From NCBI GenBank assembly GCA_009599575.1, contig VWND01000002.1, forward strand, positions 434,001-498,000: a stretch of 64,000 bases of DNA, in the 5' to 3' direction. The DNA comes from Blumeriella jaapii. Lineage: Eukaryota > Ascomycota > Leotiomycetes > Helotiales > Drepanopezizaceae. Both the position numbers and the translations under genes were made by a program. The notes below the pieces were generated by a model, which was given only the letters and a program-made list of their open reading frames with translations, ran no database searches and was not told the origin of the DNA. Positions 10,753 to 22,821 of the stretch are shown here, one piece after another; within the stretch, counting starts at the first letter, position 1; the number at the start of each line of letters is the position of its first letter.

Positions 10753-11464
10753 ACAGGATGCGCGGCGTGGCGCGGCGTGGCCATGTACGAGGGACGAGCA
10801 ATGATATCCCGGCGGCGATGGAATCTGCGCGCGAGGCCGTTGTTTCATCCGGCGGGCTTTGATGACCAGGGTGATAACGCTCGTTTCTCACGCATGAGGT
10901 TTGGGTTCCTCGGGTTATGTTCAAGTCTCACCGCGGTCAAGTGGCAGTGGCTACCTACCTACGAAATGGTCCAAAGCTGTCTTCTGATACTGTCAATATC
11001 AGAGTTTGAGAACCACACTTCGTGAAAACGTCATTCGTCGAGCATGATTCGTTTACATCATACCTGCGCTCCGAAAATGGGAGGCACGCGTTCTCTTTTT
11101 TCCAATCATCATTTGAAGTTTTTCGAATTTCTGACTGTCGCCAAGTCGAGAAGCGGCGCACGTGCTGAGTGAGCACTCGAGGGCGCCTTCATATCGCAAC
11201 CGGACTCGCCAAGATACGTACGACTTCTACTTGAAATCTGTACTCGTCTTGGTGTCCATTTCATTGCAATACACGAAGAGGTGACCTCCGAGTCCGCATG
11301 ATATCGATGCGTGGCAATGCCATGTGTCATGTTCAACATTTCTTATTTATCTTATCATCTCAGGTTGAAAGATGCTCCCGAGCACGAAGAGACTCTCCTC
11401 ACTCTTCACCGAAAGCCTTCGCTTAATCCCTTTCTCTGGCATCAACCAGCCTCTGACTCTCCAC
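10753..11464. other. Intergenic, no gene seen
   Basis: Convergent spacer between the small TM protein gene and the NPP1-like gene. Unremarkable base composition and no recognisable domain in any frame. Confidence 0.6.
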
Positions 11465-12807
11465 CTAGGGAAATCTCGGGTCGCAAATGTCATACTTGCC
11501 CCCGGCCTCGAAAGACTGCGGCGTCGAGTCTGCCTTTCCATAGATATAGCTCGCTGGTTCACCACCATTGTCAGTCAGCCCGCGCAAGCCTCAAGCAAGG
11601 TATGCAACACAACACCACCTTCTGCGCGTCCAAGCCCGAGCTCACGCCACAGGTCCAAGCTCACACTTCAGAAAAGACGAGGGAGAAACAGGAAAGGATA
11701 AGGGAGAGAAACATACCAGGAACCACGGTCCCGGCCACGAGATTGTCGGCCGCGAAGAACTGATAGTCGTCGCTGTGGTAGTCGTCCTTGTTGGCCACGG
11801 CGCCCAGGCAGTCGTTGGCGAATTTGTCGCCGAAGACGACGTCCACGTGGTGCTTCCACTTGCCGAAGTAGAGCTTCGCGTGGTCGCGGCCAGCGTTGTT
11901 GTTCTGGAACTTGTCGTTCTCGCTTTTGCGGATGCCCGGTGTCAGTCTCCGCGTTCATGGTAGACCTGGGGAGGGAGAGAGAACTCACTTGTCGAAGGTG
12001 TGGGGGATGTCGGCCCAGCGGACGTAGGGGTGGTTTCCGTCCTACTCGACTCGTTTAGCGACGATCTCAACACGGCGTCCGGGGGAGCTGGGAAGGAAAG
12101 GTATCCTGTTGGCAGCGAGAAGGATGGCATCTCGATCTCGACGTGTCGACAAGAGGGGAGGAGGACAAAGACAAAGCGAAAGCAAGGAAAACTGGCTGGC
12201 TCACCTGCTCGAGGAAGACCCCGTCTCGCACATAATCACCCTGGGCATTCGGGAGGAACTTGACCGCCGCCCACTCCCAATCGTACGGGTGGCCCGTATC
12301 CTACACGCATGGCATCAGATCTGGAAACACGCCATGGACCTCCTCCTGCGTCCAACACCACCACGCACGCCACTCCTCCCCTCCGGCGTCCCGATGATCA
12401 CAAGCAGAGCAGAGCAGCGCGTCAGCACTCACCTTCTGGAAAAACACATCATACACTATCCTCCAGCTCGCATCCCGCTCGCACTTCCTCAGCGTGTAGT
12501 ACGTGGGGAAGGACGTCGCGAGCTGGGCCGCCTGCGTCTGCGGCGCCTGGACTGGGCAGCCGGCGGCGAGGCCGCCGTTGAAGATGCCGCAGGTGTCCTC
12601 GCGGACGCTGGGCGTCTGGCTCCCGTCCGCCTGCACCGCCGCGGAGGGGAAGCACGTTTTGGCATCGAGGTGCCAGAGCGGCGCGGCCGCGGCGATGACG
12701 AGCCCGGGGGAGCTCGTGAAGAGGGCGTCGGGGATGGGGTTGTTGGCCGTGACTATGGCCGTCTGGCTGAGCGCGAGGAGGAGAAGGGGGACGAGGAGGG
12801 AGGACAT
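11465..12807 (-). CDS. Secreted NPP1/NLP-like (necrosis-inducing-protein family) protein
   Basis: Five exons on the minus strand join in phase: 12433-12807, 12205-12300, 11989-12041, 11717-11922 and 11465-11589, for 284 residues. Residues 1-20 form a signal peptide (hydrophobic LLVPLLLLALSQTAIV). Family hallmarks are paired cysteines in exon 1, the heptapeptide region that opens exon 2, and NNNAGRDHAKLYF in exon 4. In cytolytic NLPs the heptapeptide is GHRHDWE and supplies metal ligands; here it reads GHPYDWE, so the second His is Tyr. Many fungal NLP relatives with altered heptapeptides are not cytotoxic, so a toxin role is not assumed. The last acceptor is an unusual GAG, supported only by phase. 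Confidence 0.7.
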
Positions 12808-14552
12808 GATCGGCGACGAGCGTTATGGATAGCGTATGGATAGCGACTGTGTCAAATGAATGGTCGCAAGAAAAAGAAAGCGTTGGTATCACAGGTTGGT
12901 CATATGTACATATGGCAAAGACGGGTCTTCTTCATTCGTGGGCTGGATATCCGTACGCTTTTCTACCGCACCCTGCACAAAGTCGATGGACCTCTCCCCA
13001 GCTGCCAAGGTAGCCAAGGCAGCCAAAGGGGAAACTTGCTCGATTTAGCATTCAGGGAGGGATCTGGCCGCTTTCTCAACGCGCTTGTTGCGAAAGTGTT
13101 TTTTAAACATTGCGAAATGTTTGGATGTTCGGAATGCTTAGCGCCGAACGATCGTTTCCAGAGCGTGGCGTAACATCAACAACAACAGGAATTTGTTGAA
13201 CTCGGCTACTCTCATGTAGTATCGTGTAAAAGAAGATATCGTAGCTGAAGAAGGATGGAGAATAACATCTTTACATCCTATTGCATGGTTAGGATCAAGA
13301 ACAAAATCGAGCTTTTCATTATGGGTCAAAGCGGCTGTGGTTTTTATGCTAAACCAAGTAAGTCTTATTCCACCGCACTATAGTCCATCCTCCTCGTATA
13401 CAGATACCCTCGTTTCCTTTAGCCCTGCCTTGGCTGCCAGGAGAGAGAGGTGCAACGACTTTCTGCAGACTGTGCGAGTGCAAGAACGCTACCACGTGAC
13501 CCTGGCCGGGCATCCCTACAGCACGCACTTGCTGTAAGTAAATGAACGACGGTAATTGCCATCACAGATAAATGAAAAGCCGTGAAAGCATTGAGAAAAC
13601 TCTACTCCGAACGGTCTGCAAACTCGTCGTCTAGCGCAGCCCATGTTTCAGCTCCGCCTACTGTACATCTCCGTACAAGCCGATTGCAGCCATGTGCTCT
13701 CTGTCCCAAACGTCAGCAGCCACAGCGGGGTCTCTGGATTTGGCAGCGCGCCGCCATCCCAGGATGGGTTTTGCTTCCGCCGCAACGCGTTACGACGCCC
13801 AGCCTCGCTTGGAGCTCTCGACGATTCAACAGCTTTAGGCTAAACCGGGTGATCAAGTGCCGTCTGGGATGATTTGCTTCTGAGACCTCGACTGCGCCTC
13901 GCGTATCAACACCTTCGAGCTCCTCACGTTCCTCACGCTCCTCGCTGTGCGTGACATCCATGGGAGCGCCAGCGTCGCGCGTCAGCCGGCGGCGAGTCGG
14001 TCATTCGTCCGCAGACCGACTGCTCGAGGGGCGCGTGTCGGGGCCTGGCGGGCCCGAAGCAGAAAAGCGAAAACAATGGCCGGGCCGAAATTGGCTGGCT
14101 AGAATACGAGCCTGCTAAACGTTGCAAGAATATGCAAGGTACTGTACGCAACCCAAGTAAGTGGTCGGCAGATCCAGATGGCCCGGCAATAGCCTTTCCA
14201 CCGGGTCGGCTAAGCTACTTACTGTGTGTGTGTGTGTATGTGTACTGTATGTATGTACAGTACAGCATTCTGAAAAGTCGACTCGTACTTTAGCTTTATT
14301 AAGGGGTACCAAGTGTTCCATTGGCTAGAGATCCACACCGATTTTGGCAGGGTCGGGGTGAACACGGCCTGAGCCGACGAGATTCGCTCAGGGTTTTTCA
14401 AGTCGCGGCTCGAGTTCTACAGTACTGTGTTGTGCGTTTGTAAGTGGATAGAATTGGCGGCGCTTCTCTGGAGTGGTGTAGACATAGCTGCCTATACGCG
14501 AATGAATAAAACACAGGGAAGGTTTGTGCTGTAATAGCTGTTGGGGGTGCTA
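12808..14552. other. Intergenic, no gene seen
   Basis: First part of a 5.8-kb gene-free stretch. Short frames on both strands lack domains, codon consistency or plausible splice sites. A short TG microsatellite lies near 14220-14240. Confidence 0.55.
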
Positions 14553-14574
14553 GTGTAGTGCAATTGCACTACAC
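14553..14574. repeat. 22-bp perfect palindrome
   Basis: The sequence GTGTAGTGCAA followed by its exact complement TTGCACTACAC forms a 22-bp perfect inverted repeat with no loop. It is followed by GCTAGT and, about 15 bp on, a 13-A run. It could be a hairpin end of a degenerate mobile element; no partner end was found. Confidence 0.85.
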
Positions 14575-14762
14575 GCTAGTATGGCGGTATTAAAAAAAAA
14601 AAAAAGCAATAATCGTAGTACAGTACATACAGGTAGTAGTAGATGGCGCAATCAATCGAAAGCGCCTGTACGTAACATCAAAATGGCCCATGTCGGCAAT
14701 TGATGTGTTAATCGAAACCACCGGAAACAGTGCGTGGCGAATAGTGTGGGCGATATAAAAGC

Positions 14763-14930
14763 AATAAATCCTTTACTCAATAACGTTAATATACTTAATA
14801 TACTTAATATTAATACAACCAATAAATCCTTTAATCAATAACGTCAATATATTCTATGTTAATATAACTAATAAATCCTTCACTCAATAACGTCAATATA
14901 CTCAATGTCAATATAACTGATAAATCAAGA
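14763..14930. repeat. AT-rich tandem repeat, about 3.2 copies
   Basis: Three degenerate copies of an AT-rich unit beginning AATAAATCCTTT and continuing TCAATAACGTCAATATA, at 14763-14820 (58 bp), 14821-14869 (49 bp) and 14870-14918 (49 bp), plus a partial fourth. The array is clearly more AT-rich than its surroundings. Differences between copies are mostly C/T and A/T changes. Confidence 0.85.
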
Positions 14931-17900
14931 ATACGAGACTACTTCGAATGAAGGATCTGTATGTACTGTATGTATAGTGTGACGAACTTTACTGTACTGT
15001 ACATATATGTTTCCCTTAAGATACAGACAGAGGACTACAGTATGTACATATATACAGTACAGTAGGAGAAGGAAGCCCCAGGGCGAACGGTGTATACACA
15101 CCGTAGACCCTTGTACAGAGGCTATGCCAGAGCTGTAACTAACCAGTAGCCGAAAATGGCTGAATGGCCGGACCGTTACAGGTACAGTACAGTACTGTTC
15201 AGCGCTTGCGAATAATCCTTTTACGGTACCGACACAACCGACTCGACAGCATACACATTTGACGAAGCAAGAGGTGTCGGTGGAACACACACGCCGCCGA
15301 ATAGCTGCAAGCAATCGGATCGGCGTATGTGACCAAACGCTAGAAAGACAATTTACTGTGTACAGTACAGTACAGCAGCGTCGCTCATTTTTACAGTTTG
15401 GAAAATGCTTTCCTAAAAAGGTTGTCTGTAGAAAAGCTGGGATACCGCAGCATCACAAACCTGGGATGTGCGTGTGGAAAGAGCTTTTCCCTGATCGTGG
15501 GTTTTACGTACTGTACTACGTACATACTTTGTCGTTTTGGAAGTCATCGAAAGTCAGTTGAAAAATGTTATCAACACCCACCTATTGGCTTGTAGGGAAA
15601 GGGCTCAAGTAGCGGGCTCGGTGGCCAAACGTTTCTTTGGTACTGTGTGACGGCTTTCTCGAGGGTTTCTTGCATACAAATATCCCCAGCTTGGCACGTC
15701 CTATATGCCCTACGAGGGAGACTGAGGTAGGTGGCTTTGCCCCTCCCGACGTTGTTAAACAAGAGAAATACCATCGTCATCGTTATTTGAGCCCTTCCCT
15801 TATGTATTATACTGTACTGGCGGAATGGTTTTCCACAAACTTTGTGAAATAACCTTCGATGTTATTGTATGTACCGTACACATACAGAAAAGTCTGTGTA
15901 GTCAAAGCTGTTAAAAAGCTAGAAGTTGTGGGGTTGTGACGACCGTACCGTACCGTACATACAGCAAAAGCGAGTCTTTGCAGGCAGACCGAGATAAGAA
16001 AACCAAGCAGGCACGAAACCCGTATTTAAATCAAAACCCAAACCAAACGTTAGTACCAAGACAAAAAAAAACATAGAATCCATCCTTCGGGACGGCACCA
16101 CGCTGCCCCGAAGGCTAGCTGGGACAGCACGGCGAGTAACATTCGGTGGCGAGCAGCAGCTTGGCGAAGTCGTCCGAACTGAAACCTCGTACTGTAGATA
16201 TGCCAAAGCAAAGCTTTGGTATCCGAAGATGAAAAGGGGCCGGGGGGGGGGGGTGGGAGGGGGGGGTTTAATCTTTTCCGGCCATACCACGCACGTCATG
16301 AGGACCCGGGATACCTGCTGTACAGTACCTATGAAGTACAGTACCTGGTACCTTGCGTAGCGTAAAAAAAAGAAAAGATCCCCCAAGGGATGTTGGCGTA
16401 TCACACAAAAGCACCTGAACACGATCTTGATCCTTCTTGTCTGCTCGATCGTCTTGTACCGTACTGTACAGTACATACTGTAGTCCGTGTCGAAGGTAAT
16501 CGCCAAATGACATACCGGTCGGTATATCTTACCGAGAACGGGCACATGCAAACATCGTCACCTGCTAAGATCGTTCGTGCGAGTAAGTACTCACTTCCTG
16601 ATACACAACGCACCGGAAAAAGTCATCCTCGACAGATCCAAACCCCTGCTCTGTGAATGCGACATCTGGTCTTTTGTAATTGTCCCAAAGGTACTGAACC
16701 TCCAGTATAGTATCTGACGGGACGTTGATCACGTGGGTCAGATGGTCACGTGTTGGCGTACCTGCTGCACGGGGCACCGATCCCGGGAACCCTTAGCTAC
16801 CTTAGCTAGTACTGTAGTAGACCAGACACCAGCAATACAACAACTTTGCAAGTCTCAACCAACCCTTGTGCACACCTTAGTGAAACCAACAGTACCTTTG
16901 TACCTAGGGACGACCTGACGACTTGCCACCACCTACATACCTACAAACTGCACAGTACCGTCCGTACCTGGGCATTCATAACGCTGGACGGAACCTTCGA
17001 GCCTCGCTTACCCGGCTCGCTTAGCTCGTTTCTCGTGCGAGCATCTGGTATAGATAGATGCCCGCTCCATCGCCTTTCCGAGAACCGCTTTGAACTTCTC
17101 CAATGGTAAACTCGAAGGAACTACAGACTCGCCCGCCAGACGCATATTTCCAGATCGCAAATCAAACTACATCCACATCTATCCAGCCCTCGTCGGGAAT
17201 TCCCACCCCGCGTACCCGCAGGTACCGTACTGTACTGTACTGTACTGTGTGATGTACATACAGTACTGTGTAAGCTCTGGTCATTCGCAGCCTATCGACA
17301 AAACCCTGTTCCTTCCTTCCTCAAAGACTTTACATCACCACACCTAGCTACAGTACAGTACCTACAGTACTCTTTTGCTTATACGCTTGTGTTGGTATCA
17401 CAGGTGGTGATACAGGGACACGACTAGTCGTAATATCGGGTTGAAACTGTATGCATTCTACTAGGTCTAGCTAGTATGAGAATATGGGGTAGGTGTTCGC
17501 ATTCGCTAGCGCAGCGCACCTCCAACTCGTGATCCTTATCACCTGATACACACGTGACCCATATGGGTATTCCCACAGCTTGTATCCTAAGATGGCGATT
17601 CCTAACCAACACGCTTTCATATTACGTTCCTCGGATACGATAAAAACACCCTCGCACGCTTGGCGCGATTTACACACCGACTTATCTACGGTACCTGCCT
17701 CGTAGGATAGGGTAGGGTAGGGTAGGGCATCTTACTTCGGTTCGAGAGGGGTGGCTGGGCTTGAGTGGAGATGTTGCTGCTGCTGCGAGGTTGGGATGGA
17801 AAACAATGGAATTGAAACAGGGGAGATGCGAGATAGGCGGCGTACGCTACACTGCAACTGCGAGATTGAGTAAGTACTGTACTGTACTGTAAAGTAGGTA

Positions 17901-18651
17901 CTGTAGGCGATGTCGATCGACCGTTGTGATCGCTAAAACAGGCAGATACATGGGAATCAACGACGGAGATGGAACAACCCACAATGCCATGTGATCTTGA
18001 GTTGATTATATTATATTAGAGGACTGTCATCTGAATGCCTGTTCGTGCTTGTCTCTACGCAGCAGTCGTTTGCGGTCAGCCTGCCTGAAGCTTTCCTTGC
18101 AAGGTAGAGAGCGCACGTCGGACACAGGAGAGCCCGTGGGCATGTACAATAGGGCCGTGTGCCTATTGATCATCCCCATTAGCGAGGTAGGTAATCATGT
18201 CCCTAGGGCTCGGCCAAGGTCGATTCGGTTTTCCCACCTCTTGACACTGGCCTCGAAACGACTTCGATGGTATTGAAGGTAGACGAGGCAAATCCAGATC
18301 TTTTGGGGGACTTGTGGTAAGGAATGGCCACAAGTTGCAGATTATCCAGTGCAGGACGTTGGAAAGTGGTGACGGAATACCTGTCTAAACCATTGGTTAG
18401 CACGGTTTCACGAGATACATGTCTCAGAAGCATAGCATCACGACTCACATTTCGTACCCTTGATCTAGTCCCTGTATGTCGTGGCAGAGCAAGACTACCT
18501 CTTGGGAACTGCGGTATCTGCTCGGCACATTGCGATCGCATCCGTGTTCCTTGGTTTCTGTTTCGTGGCATTCGAACGAGGATCATTCGCTCCGAAGTTC
18601 CTTAAGCCAATATTCGACTTTATCACTAGAGGCGCTTGATCTGGCCGCGAA
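14931..18651. other. Gene-poor spacer with GTAC words and G-run
   Basis: No gene is supported. Contents: many TACAGTAC/GTACTGTA words (15000-15380, 15480-15520, 16300-16490, 17220-17370, 17870-17900), a long G tract at about 16242-16266, two copies of TCACGTG at 16729-16735 and 16746-16752, and a GGGTA run near 17705-17728. Small frames at 18049-18605 overlap on both strands and show no domain. Confidence 0.55.
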
Positions 18652-20441
18652 TCAGCCACTCGGGTCCAGCATGAAGGGCAGGGCATCGGGCATGTTCCAC
18701 CTCTCAAGCACGTACCTTCTTCCCGTACTTGAGGGATGCGCAATCTGATCTTCCCGTTCCTTTCTATCTTGAGCTAATTGGTTCTCGGCAGCGATCACCA
18801 TGCCGACCTCAGTAGTCAAGGATAACGTGGAAGTCGTGGCTGCGTGAGCAGGCTTTAGCGCGGTTCTGTGAAATCGAGAAAGACCAGAAAAACTCGGGAG
18901 TCGCGTAAAGATAGCTAGTGGTTTAGAGACGGTTTTCAGACCATGCTGCTGGGCGAGCATCTTGTCGCCGTTGTCAGACTCCTCCTGGGTGGCTTCCCGT
19001 TCCTCCTCCGAGGCGGCCCGTGGCTGGCGCTCGGCTTCCAATCTAGAGCCCGGGAGGTTTCCTTCATCCATGGGTCGCTTCTTGTCAGGCATTCTTGATC
19101 TCAAACCACACCCTCCAACGACCAAGTCTCGGTATTGGCGCCAGGATTTGGTTGTGCCGAAGACGCAAAAAGCTGCGAAGGAAGCGGTAACGGCAGGCAT
19201 GAAGTTGAGTATCTCCACGATGGAACCCGAGACGCTGAAGTCTGGCCTGTCGGCTGCTGCAATGCTTGCAATTCTCTTCCCCCGGGCTACCGCGCGAGTG
19301 ATAATGTAAATCTCGAATAAACTGTGCTATCAGCATTGACGACTAACACAGAGGTAGAGAGCCACTTACGTAATAAGAATGAAGCCAATGCTGAAGCGCG
19401 TTATCAGTGCTCGGTCATAGATAGACGCTCTGCTAGCATGTGTCGCTTTCAATCCCAGAGATGACAGATTACAAGAGCCGTCGATCATATGAAGTCCGTC
19501 AGGAGCCCACCAGTTACTTCGCTCCCGACTATTGTCTGCAACTAAGCGGCGAGTTTGCAAATATTTGAATAATGTCAAGATCAGAAGAATGCTGCCAATG
19601 GACAAACTTGCGAACACTGTGGAAACATGAGCATGAAGTAAAACCGTTGTGAGGCAGGTTAAATGCACTTACTCGATAGGTACGTCACCCCAATGTAGAC
19701 GAAGGCTATGCGCTGAACGGCCTCGATCTGCGTGAGAAGGGTGACGATTCCTGGGTACAAGAGCGAAAAGACTTTAGATATTACAGAGAGTCGGAGGCGT
19801 CGTTGACAAAGCCAGGTCGGTCGAAGACCCCAGGTACTCGCGAAAAGGGATATGTTCCTGTAGGAGGGTCATAAGTACGGGCCTGTGTATCGGAATAGAC
19901 CATCAGGATGTTTACCAGAAAAGCAAATTCCAGGCCATTACATTGAGGGCAAAAAATCCTGGTCTGTCGGTAAGCCAAGGTCGTCCAAGTTGGTTGTCAA
20001 GCAGCTTACGGACACGTTCCAACCCTTCGCTCACCGATCCAGCGGTACAATCAATCGCCAGACCCTTAAGAGCCTGTGCTTTCACGGCTTTGTGATATTC
20101 GGCTTCCTTCACAACAGCCCAGGAAGTAGCAAAGTAAACTTGTTCAATCATCGACGCCAGCGTACTGAGGCCAGTGAATCCCGAGATTATGGTAATGTCT
20201 GCGTAGGTCAGCTGTGGTGGTCCCAAAGACAAAGCTTATGGTACATACACGACCAGGCTTCACCATAACTGATCAGGAGCATGGTCAACAAGATGCTCAG
20301 CGTGAGACATCCTAAAGAATATAGAAGAACGGCCACCGATGTCCCTACTGCTTCTGATGGGAGGGCAGCCATCATGCCGTAGTTGGTTGATTGAGCCGTT
20401 CGCTTCCAATGTGCGGCGGACATTTCCTCCAAAAGGACCAT
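18652..20441 (-). CDS. Multi-span fungal membrane protein of unknown function
   Basis: Exons clear from sequence are 18652-19321, 19370-19616, 19673 to about 19776, and 19916 to about 20232; a 5' exon up to Met 20441 is likely. Each contributes hydrophobic spans: ATSVAVLLYS-type TM1, a TYADITIISGFTGLSTLASM segment, NVMAWNLLFW, IEAVQRIAFVYIGVTYL, SLSIGSILLILTLF, and a final FMPAVTASFAAFCVFG followed by TTKSWRQYRDLV. The C-terminal ~130 residues are charged and probably cytosolic. The shape (about seven spans, a TTKSWRQYRD turn after the last) recurs in uncharacterised filamentous-fungal integral membrane proteins. The joins around 19776/19916 and 20232/20260 could not be put in phase by eye, so the 5' half is provisional. 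No function is inferred. Confidence 0.5.
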
Positions 20442-21974
20442 CACAGATCTGGGAGGAATGGGAAAAGGTAGAAAGGGCGTGGGCCACCTTAAAAGTATAA
20501 CTGGACCACTCGAGAGCTCTGGCTGGGAGTAACCCAGTGGGGAGGAAAGTCTAACGATAAATAGCACACTTTGGTTCAACAGCAGTCTCCACACACGAAA
20601 GCCCCCATTTGAAGATGACTTCTTGTTTGTTACTTGGCAAAACTATATCTTGGAGCGTGACACCTTGGGTGTTGAAAGTCTGTTACAACGGCGTAGGTGC
20701 CAAAAGCAAAGGTGACGCCCTCATCAGAATTATGCTCGATCTCAAACGAAGTCCTTTGCAAGGTCGGAAAGAATGGGCTGTTGCTGGGGAGGAACGAGTC
20801 CGTAGGCTCAACACAACGTCCTCGCCGGGTTCGAGAGGCTAGACCGGCACCCATGAGGAACCGTTTCAGTGATTTGCCGTTAGTCTGATGCACATCCCTG
20901 GGCACATCTTGGGGGGTGAATACTTAAGAATCTGTCGGAATTGGCATCTGTCGCATCCGTCGCATCTGTCGCATTTGTCGCATACGGCAAGACGCGCGCG
21001 GACCTGCAGTGCAGCCGTACTCCGCTTTAAGCATGTACTGTACATACTGTACAAGTACAGATCTGTATGTAGAATATGTACAGTACGTATTGTGAGACTA
21101 TGAACAGTTTGTACACATACATGTCTACCTAAGCGAATCATGTGATGACGACCAACCACCTGCACCATGGCATCGTTTGAAGAAGGGAAGAACAGAAATC
21201 CGAAAGCCGAAAGCCGGGTCTCATGGATTCAAACCTGAGGCAAATGAGGAGTACCTAGGAATAGGTAGAAGTACCTCGGTTTGGACCAGCATGGGCCCAG
21301 TCGAGAAGCACCTGATTGTGCATCTAAGATATCAATCGTACTGTACAGTACAGATACTTCTGAACTCCGCTCCTGGGCATCCCTGGAACTAACATAAGTA
21401 GACTTTTCCAAGTCACTTAACCGGGAAGTATCTTTGTTATACTTCGGACCTCGAGTTATGTACGTACATTCAGACAGTGTGAGTGGTACTGTACTGTACG
21501 TATGTACTGTAGTATACTTCTCAATATAAGAAAGATAGATCTACGGCATCCGCAACGGTATCGGCATGGGCAACGGCATCGGCATCGGCCCGGGGAGACA
21601 CGGACAACCTACGTTCAGTACAGATAGTACAGTACAGTGCAGCACAGTATCTGTAGAGTAGAGTACTTCTACGGAGGAAAAGCCCACGCCCTTGCTTTAC
21701 TCAGGTCGGTCGGGCTGATGGGTGGGAGAAGTTAGCGACAAGGGGTGTATGCAATAGACCAACAAGATTTATTGGAGGTCCCGAGGTCTCATTGGCCTGC
21801 CTAAGCGATATCATCTACTAAGTGCACACCTCCTCTGGAGGACCCCTCCATTCCTATCCCCCACCCCCACCTCGTTCCGTTCGAGATACTTCATTACTTC
21901 TACATCCCCTCACGCACTTCCTTACTCATACTCACTGCCTCACTCCTCACTCCTCACTCACCCAAACCTTCACG
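20442..21974. other. Intergenic with short tandem repeats, no gene seen
   Basis: Divergent spacer between the membrane protein gene and ATG5. It contains a 9-bp tandem array (20944-20984), GTAC-palindrome clusters near 21030-21090, 21335-21350, 21480-21520 and 21620-21665, and a GGCATC-rich run near 21555-21590. The CT-rich stretch 21830-21970 is the probable ATG5 5' leader. Confidence 0.55.
20944..20984 (+). repeat. 9-bp tandem repeat GCATCTGTC
   Basis: Four adjacent copies of GCATCTGTC with one- or two-base differences, followed by a partial fifth. No spacers, so it is not a CRISPR array. Confidence 0.9.
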
Positions 21975-22821
21975 ATGCAGTCCGTCATCTGGTCCTCCAC
22001 CATCCCGCTCCACATCACCCACCATTCTTCGCCCACGCCCTATCTGATAGCGGTGCCTCGAGTTTCCTACCTCCCGCTGCTCCTCCCGCGCCTTACCTCC
22101 TTCTTTGGGCCCTGCTCCTCCTTCTCCTACGAAGATATCCCTCTCAAAAATCTGCCCGTGGGCTTGCTATGCGATCTGTATCGACCCGAGCTGCCCTGGC
22201 GCTTGACGCTCGGGGATGGACCCTTATTCGACATCCATGATACCTTCATCAACAGCGTCAAAGAGGTTCGTGGGCGTTGCATCTACCGGTGACATGGAAG
22301 GTGGCTACTGAGGGAACGCAGGCGGATTTCATACGCAACGGGACAGCAAAGGGCATCATGTCGATGTCCAAGGACAACTCCACGGCACTATGGAACTCGG
22401 TGCAAGACAGTGTGTTTTCATGCCCGCCTACCACGGCCGCAACACTCACACTGCTATAGACGACCTCTCAGCACATCTCAAAGTCACATCCATCCTTCTC
22501 AACCCCTCTACGCCTCTCCGCAATATACCTCTTCGGATCTACATCCCGACATCACCGACCTCATCCTCCCCGCTCGCCAGCATAAAGATCGTGCAGACAC
22601 TGGTTCCGCCGCGGGCCAACAACGGAGAGGTACAGACACTAGGCAGCGCGTTGAATTCGGTTCTGCCGAGTCTGTTCCCCAGCAGAAGAGATGTCATTGT
22701 GGCCGAGCCAATACTGCACGGTGCTGCGGTGCCTTTTAACGCTCCTCTGGAGGAAGTGATGAGAGAGGCAAGTTATGCGGATGGGTGGATACATTTGAGT
22801 GTGCTTATGATCGATGCTTGA
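21975..22821 (+). CDS. ATG5: ATG5, autophagy conjugation protein
   Basis: Three exons join in phase: 21975-22265, 22322-22409 and 22460-22821, giving 246 residues. Atg5 is conjugated to Atg12 and, with Atg16, forms the E3-like complex that lipidates Atg8 at the phagophore. Recognisable segments are the N-terminal ubiquitin-like fold (LLLPRLTSFF...PWRLTLGDGPLFDIHDTFINSVKE), the helical ADFIRNGTAKGIMSMSKDN stretch that contains the Lys used for Atg12 attachment in the family, and the C-terminal ubiquitin-like fold from PLRIYIPTS to LHLSVLM-type end (ADGWIHLSVLMIDA). The protein is somewhat shorter than many fungal Atg5 sequences. Introns are 56 and 50 bp. Confidence 0.93.

Noticed and set aside
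12109..12843. 244-codon frame antisense to the NPP1-like gene
   Set aside because: Overlaps exons whose splicing and signal peptide are well supported on the other strand; Arg-rich shadow composition.
20820..20850. GGGTTCGAGA resembling a tRNA T-arm
   Set aside because: No matching acceptor, D-arm or anticodon stem could be folded around it.
20944..20984. Regular short repeats that might suggest a CRISPR array
   Set aside because: The 9-bp units are directly adjacent with no spacers, and the genome is fungal.
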